Part shown: one piece after another, positions 48,997 to 52,450 of the stretch
How the letters are laid out: every line of letters begins with the position of its first letter
Numbering within the stretch: the first letter of the stretch is position 1
NCBI GenBank assembly: GCA_947258825.1
Contig: CAMYJX010000002.1
Span: forward strand, 12,183 to 64,632
Reading direction: 5' to 3'
Origin: an uncultured Pseudomonadales bacterium
Lineage (GTDB): Bacteria; Pseudomonadota; Gammaproteobacteria; Pseudomonadales; Azotimanducaceae
DNA: 52,450 nucleotides
Translations under genes and position numbers: made by a program
The notes under the pieces: generated by a model
Databases searched by the model: none
What the model saw: the letters and a program-made list of their open reading frames with translations, nothing else
What the model was told of the DNA's origin: nothing

Positions 48997-50190
48997 GTGC
49001 CTCAGCACAAGTTCTCAAACTCAGAGCAGCCTATCGAAGCCGCGCCGGCACCCGGCCTGAAGCCACTGCGCGGCGCCGTTCCCACGTCGGCCTTGCCCAA
49101 AGTCTGGGCTATCCTCGAGGAGCGGGCTGGCGACGACAACCAGGTGAAAAATCTGGTTGCCGCACTCGGCTGGCCGTGCGAGTTCAAGGCCCCCCTGTTC
49201 ACCATGCGAGATGTCATCTTGCATCGGATCACCGGTCGAATACCCCGACGCTCAGCACAGGCACATCTGTTCAAACCGCCCTGGCCGGATCTGGTTATTA
49301 CGATTGGGGGGCGCAGCGCGGCCGCGGCACGCTGGATCAAGCTACGATCCAAAGGCCGCACGAAGCTGATCTGCCTGGGCAGGCCATGGGCACCGCTGCA
49401 CTGGTTCGACCTGGTGGTGACCACTCCCCAGTACCGACTGCCCGATCTGCCAAACGTGCTCCACAACACGTTGCCCCTGAACGGCCTTCCGGAGCCGGCG
49501 GATGCTCCGTCCGCAGACCAGTGGGTCTCCGCCATCGAAACGTTGCCGTCACCCCGCATTGCCGTTATGGTCGGTGGCAGCAATGGTAACTTCCGATTCG
49601 ACAGGAGCGTTGCCGTCGATATGGCGAGCCGTATAGACGCGCTGGCCCGGGAGAGCGGCGGTTCGCTGATGATCACCACCAGCCCTCGATCGGATCCGGA
49701 GGCAGGCAAAGCGCTTCTGGAATCTGTTCGGGCACCACACATCGGTTTTCTGTGGCGCCCTGAAACCAAAGGCCAGAATCCTTACGCCGAATTTCTGCAC
49801 GCCGCCGACCATATCGTGGTCACCGGCGACAGCGCTTCCATGATTGGGGAAGCGTGCGCAACCCGAGCCAAAGTGTCTCTGTACGAGCTGCCTGAAACCT
49901 TACCCACCCGGTTGCTGAACGCGCTGGGTCGGCTGGGAAGCGGAAACGACGCCCATCACGATCTGTACCGGCCTCGCCCCTGGATCGATCGCCTGATCGG
50001 CATGGGCTGCTGGGTACCGCGGAGGGCCATGAACCGACTGCATCAACAGTTGCTGTCCCGCGGCAGGGTAGCGCGCCTGGGCGAGGATCCCAGTGAAACC
50101 CGCGACATATCGGACCTGGATATGACCCTGCGTCGCGTCCGCCAGATGATTCTCGAACAGCAGAAAGCGAACCAACCGGACGCGCTCTAA
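48997..50190 (+). CDS. ELM1-family (DUF1022) putative glycosyltransferase, copy 2 (397 aa)
   Basis: It shares its motif order with the copy at 40208: VWAILEERAGDDNQVKNLVA, PWPDLVITIGGRSAAAARWI, LICLGRPWAPLHWFDLVVTT, MVGGSNGNFRF, SLMITTSPRSDPEAG and IVVTGDSASMIGEACATRAK. The GTG start at 48997 has no clear ribosome-binding site. A 30-residue N-terminal extension (NSEQPIEAAPAPGLKPL) distinguishes it. GT-B-like fold and cytoplasmic action are inferred. It ends the surface glycan locus. The SDR gene begins 28 nt later in the same direction. Confidence 0.85.
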   Translation: MPQHKFSNSEQPIEAAPAPGLKPLRGAVPTSALPKVWAILEERAGDDNQVKNLVAALGWPCEFKAPLFTMRDVILHRITGRIPRRSAQAHLFKPPWPDLVITIGGRSAAAARWIKLRSKGRTKLICLGRPWAPLHWFDLVVTTPQYRLPDLPNVLHNTLPLNGLPEPADAPSADQWVSAIETLPSPRIAVMVGGSNGNFRFDRSVAVDMASRIDALARESGGSLMITTSPRSDPEAGKALLESVRAPHIGFLWRPETKGQNPYAEFLHAADHIVVTGDSASMIGEACATRAKVSLYELPETLPTRLLNALGRLGSGNDAHHDLYRPRPWIDRLIGMGCWVPRRAMNRLHQQLLSRGRVARLGEDPSETRDISDLDMTLRRVRQMILEQQKANQPDAL

Positions 50191-50217
50191 GCGCGGAGTT
50201 CATCGGATCGAGGTCGG

Positions 50218-51054
50218 ATGACCAACCACATCAAAAACAAAGTCATCGTCGTAACCGGCGCGGCGAGTGGTTTTGGCAAACTGGTCAGCGAGAAAACGGC
50301 AGCCCAAGGTGCTAACGTCGTTTGTGCCGATGTCGACGAGGTGCCGCTGCAGGCAACAACCCAGAGCATCAGGGACGACGCGGGATCTGTCCTCGGGGTA
50401 GTCACGGACGTTACGCAGCTGGATCAGGTCACGCGGCTGACGCAGCAGGCGCTGGAGCGCTTCGGCCGGATCGACGTGATGGTAAACAATGCCGGCGTCA
50501 TGCCGCTGGCCTTCTATTCCGATCATGCCGAGGCCGCCGCAACCTGGAGCCGCTGCATCGACATCAACATCAAAGGCGTGCTGAACGGCATCATGGCCGT
50601 CTACGACCTGATGATGCAGCAGGGTCGCGGCCACATCATCAACGTGTCGTCTATCTACGGAAACTACCCCGTGGCAGGCGCCGGCGTGTACGGCGCGACC
50701 AAAGCAGCGGTGAATTTTCTCTCTGAATCCCTGCGCATGGAAACCCAGGGCCGCATCAAGGTAACCATCGTCAAGCCTACCGGCGTGCCGGGAACCGGCC
50801 TGGGTTCCAGCATCGTCAATCAGGGCGCCATCGTCGGTATTCTGGGTCACAACGCGCCCCGCTATCTGCAGATGATGCAGGCGCACGCTGCCGGAGAGCT
50901 GCCCCCGGAACATGCAGACGTGGACAACGTTGAATACTACGCGTTGGAGCCCGAATACCTGGCAGACCAGATCGTTTACGCGATCAACCAGCCGTGGGGC
51001 ATATCCGTCGGTGATATCACCGTGCGCGCCACCGGCGACGCGTACATACTGTAA
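50218..51054 (+). CDS. Short-chain dehydrogenase/reductase (278 aa)
   Basis: This is a classical SDR: NAD(P)-binding VVTGAASGFGKL, acidic residue after strand 2 (CADVDE) suggesting NAD(H), NNAGVM, catalytic Ser in HIINVSSIYGNYP, and YGATKAAVNF for Tyr and Lys. The C-terminus is slightly long. It lies 25 nt before the P450 gene on the same strand, probably as one operon; SDR and P450 often act in turn on an alcohol or ketone. The substrate is not known. Confidence 0.93.
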   Translation: MTNHIKNKVIVVTGAASGFGKLVSEKTAAQGANVVCADVDEVPLQATTQSIRDDAGSVLGVVTDVTQLDQVTRLTQQALERFGRIDVMVNNAGVMPLAFYSDHAEAAATWSRCIDINIKGVLNGIMAVYDLMMQQGRGHIINVSSIYGNYPVAGAGVYGATKAAVNFLSESLRMETQGRIKVTIVKPTGVPGTGLGSSIVNQGAIVGILGHNAPRYLQMMQAHAAGELPPEHADVDNVEYYALEPEYLADQIVYAINQPWGISVGDITVRATGDAYIL

Positions 51055-51079
51055 GTCGGACGCCCAACAGGAGAGGAGC

Positions 51080-52345
51080 ATGGCAACGAGCCGACCCGAG
51101 ATCGACCCCGGCATCTTCACCAGCCCCGAATATGCTGCGGACCCCTATCCCACATTGAAACTGCTGCGTGATCACTATCCCGTCTACGAGATCCCGCAGA
51201 TGGGCATATGGATGATCAGCCGCTACGACGATGTGGTGAACGCCTTCAAAGACACGGAAAATTTTTCCGCTTCGCCCAACGGCCTTTCCATCGGGGCGGT
51301 ATTCGGACCTACGCTGATGGAATACGACGGCGAAGAACACACCAAGCTGCGTAACATCGTTGCCCCGGAATTCGTTGGCCTGAAGCTCAAGTCGCTGCTC
51401 CCGGTGGTGACGCGGAATACCATGGCGCTGATCGAAAAATTCACGGCGACTCAGGCCCAGAGGATCGCAGCAAGCGCGGCCGAGGCCGGCGAAATCGACA
51501 TCGTGGACGACTTCGCCACCCGCTTGCCCCTGAACGTAATCCTGGACGTGCTGGATCTGCCCCAGGAAGCCCATGAGATGTTCCACCAGTGGTACCCGGC
51601 GATGATGAACGGCATCAACGGCGGCCCCGAGCTGCGTGCCAGAGGGGTGGCCGCGAACGCCGAGTACCATGCTTACCTCGATCCTCTGATCGACGCCCGT
51701 GCTACCGACCCGGGTGACGACCTGCTGTCGCGGCTTGCGGTGGCGGAAGTGGATGGCCAGCGCATGACCAAGGAAGAGATCAAGTCTTTCGCCAGCCTGA
51801 TCCTGGTTGCCGGTGCAGAAACAACGGACAAGGCCATCGCCAACCTCTGGTACCAGATGCTTGTGAACCCGGAACAATGGCAAGCCGTCCAACAGGACCC
51901 GGAACTGCTCGATCGGGCCTTTACGGAGATGATGCGGATCCACCCGCCTGCTGCCGGTCAGATGCGCAGGGCGATCAGAGACGTACCCATGTACGACCAG
52001 GTCATACCTGCGGGCGCGCTGGTGTCGCTTTCGATCTACGGCGGAAACCGGGATGAACGCGTGTTCCGCGATCCAGATCGGTTCGACCTGCTTCGCGATG
52101 ACCTCTACTTCGGCAAGGAGTTACGCTCCGGTTATCGGCAGGACGGCAAAGCCAGCCATCTCGGCTTTGGGCTCGGCAAGCATTTCTGCGTCGGCTATCA
52201 GCTGGCCAGAGCCGAAACCGTTATCGGCACCAGAAAGCTGATGGAAGTGATCAAGAATCCACGCTTCAAACCAGGGACGCACCCGACGCCCATCGCCATA
52301 CGCGTGGAGCCATGGAGCCTGCCGCTGCAGTTTGACCTGCAATAA
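51080..52345 (+). CDS. Cytochrome P450 (421 aa)
   Basis: The ATG at 51080 has GAGAGGAG just upstream. Motifs: I-helix LILVAGAETTDKAIA with the oxygen-activating AGAETT, K-helix ExxR in FTEMMRIHPP, and heme loop FGLGKHFCVGYQLARAE with the Cys ligand. The length and soluble N-terminus are typical of bacterial class I P450s that need a ferredoxin and reductase; none is adjacent in the window. The upstream SDR probably oxidises the hydroxylated product or prepares the substrate. Candidate substrates are terpenoids, steroids or alkyl chains (inference). Confidence 0.94.
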   Translation: MATSRPEIDPGIFTSPEYAADPYPTLKLLRDHYPVYEIPQMGIWMISRYDDVVNAFKDTENFSASPNGLSIGAVFGPTLMEYDGEEHTKLRNIVAPEFVGLKLKSLLPVVTRNTMALIEKFTATQAQRIAASAAEAGEIDIVDDFATRLPLNVILDVLDLPQEAHEMFHQWYPAMMNGINGGPELRARGVAANAEYHAYLDPLIDARATDPGDDLLSRLAVAEVDGQRMTKEEIKSFASLILVAGAETTDKAIANLWYQMLVNPEQWQAVQQDPELLDRAFTEMMRIHPPAAGQMRRAIRDVPMYDQVIPAGALVSLSIYGGNRDERVFRDPDRFDLLRDDLYFGKELRSGYRQDGKASHLGFGLGKHFCVGYQLARAETVIGTRKLMEVIKNPRFKPGTHPTPIAIRVEPWSLPLQFDLQ

Positions 52346-52450
52346 GCAGGGCTAGGGAACCTCTGATTAATTCTTGCATACTCAGAGCGTCTCGCGTTTT
52401 TCCTGTCTAGAAGCGGGCCGCAGGCAATGTAGATCACCTTGGCAAGGCAC

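Overview
The window is a high-GC, gene-dense stretch of bacterial chromosome. It reads as a free-living, probably marine or halophilic gammaproteobacterium. The pointers are a Tat-exported high-potential iron-sulfur protein, a CbpA/CbpM pair, a DUF748 (AsmA-like) protein, an LpxL-type acyltransferase, and a tRNA-Phe remnant whose best remembered match is Pseudomonas-type tRNA-Phe. This assignment is inference. No insertion sequence, prophage, CRISPR array or rRNA gene is visible. The only recognisable transcription factors are an ECF sigma factor with a probable anti-sigma partner and the CbpM modulator.

Layout. 1-3434 (minus): an envelope operon of one small secreted protein and two TPR proteins, the last a lipoprotein running off the window edge; a 23-bp palindrome lies just upstream. 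3735-4187: a small membrane-anchored protein, followed by a decayed tRNA-Phe-like sequence at 4290-4352. 4497-6379 (minus): CorA and an MscS-type channel, translationally coupled. 6707-13334 (minus): a NitT/TauT-type ABC importer in one operon with a membrane fatty-acid-desaturase-like enzyme and an AP-endonuclease-type TIM-barrel enzyme; upstream on the same strand lie an EthD-fold protein and a ketopantoate-reductase-like enzyme. I read this as an uptake and catabolic locus for an unknown substrate. 13436-15369: a small Cys/Arg-rich protein and a secreted clan GH-A glycosidase-like protein. 15411-17494 (minus): a double-RCK potassium channel protein with a small DUF6394-like membrane protein that seems to start at ATT. 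17715-22926: two secreted proteins, CbpM/CbpA, a lipoprotein, and O-acetylhomoserine sulfhydrylase. 23167-26944: HiPIP, an HSL-type esterase, and a 750-residue fusion of two CDGSH motifs, a Rieske domain and a ThDP enzyme. 27123-31255 (plus): a secreted 11-residue-repeat protein, a DUF4382-like lipoprotein, an 18-bp hairpin, then an operon of ECF sigma factor, membrane anti-sigma-like protein, small acidic secreted protein and DUF3106-like protein. 31242-36046 (minus): a secreted metallophosphatase and a 1037-residue DUF748 protein. 36258-36348: tRNA-Ser(GCU). 36685-38806: a luciferase-like oxidoreductase, a 63-residue protein and a protein carrying an in-frame 18-bp minisatellite. 39171-50190: a cell-surface glycan locus with an LpxL-like acyltransferase, two ELM1-family putative glycosyltransferases, a GT8-like protein, a sulfotransferase, a Gfo/Idh-PhyH fusion, a small membrane protein, a membrane sulfatase-fold protein and a kinase-like/methyltransferase protein. 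50218-52345 (plus): an SDR dehydrogenase and a cytochrome P450 in one operon.

A dispersed element of about 28 bp, with core GTTAAAGGTTAAC, occurs three times in unrelated intergenic places (13389, 23051, 36357). The strongest candidates for something undescribed are the CDGSH-Rieske-ThDP fusion, the sulfated or hydroxylated glycan locus with its Gfo/Idh-PhyH fusion, the ABC/desaturase/TIM-barrel locus with its upstream repeated operator-like sequence, and this dispersed element.
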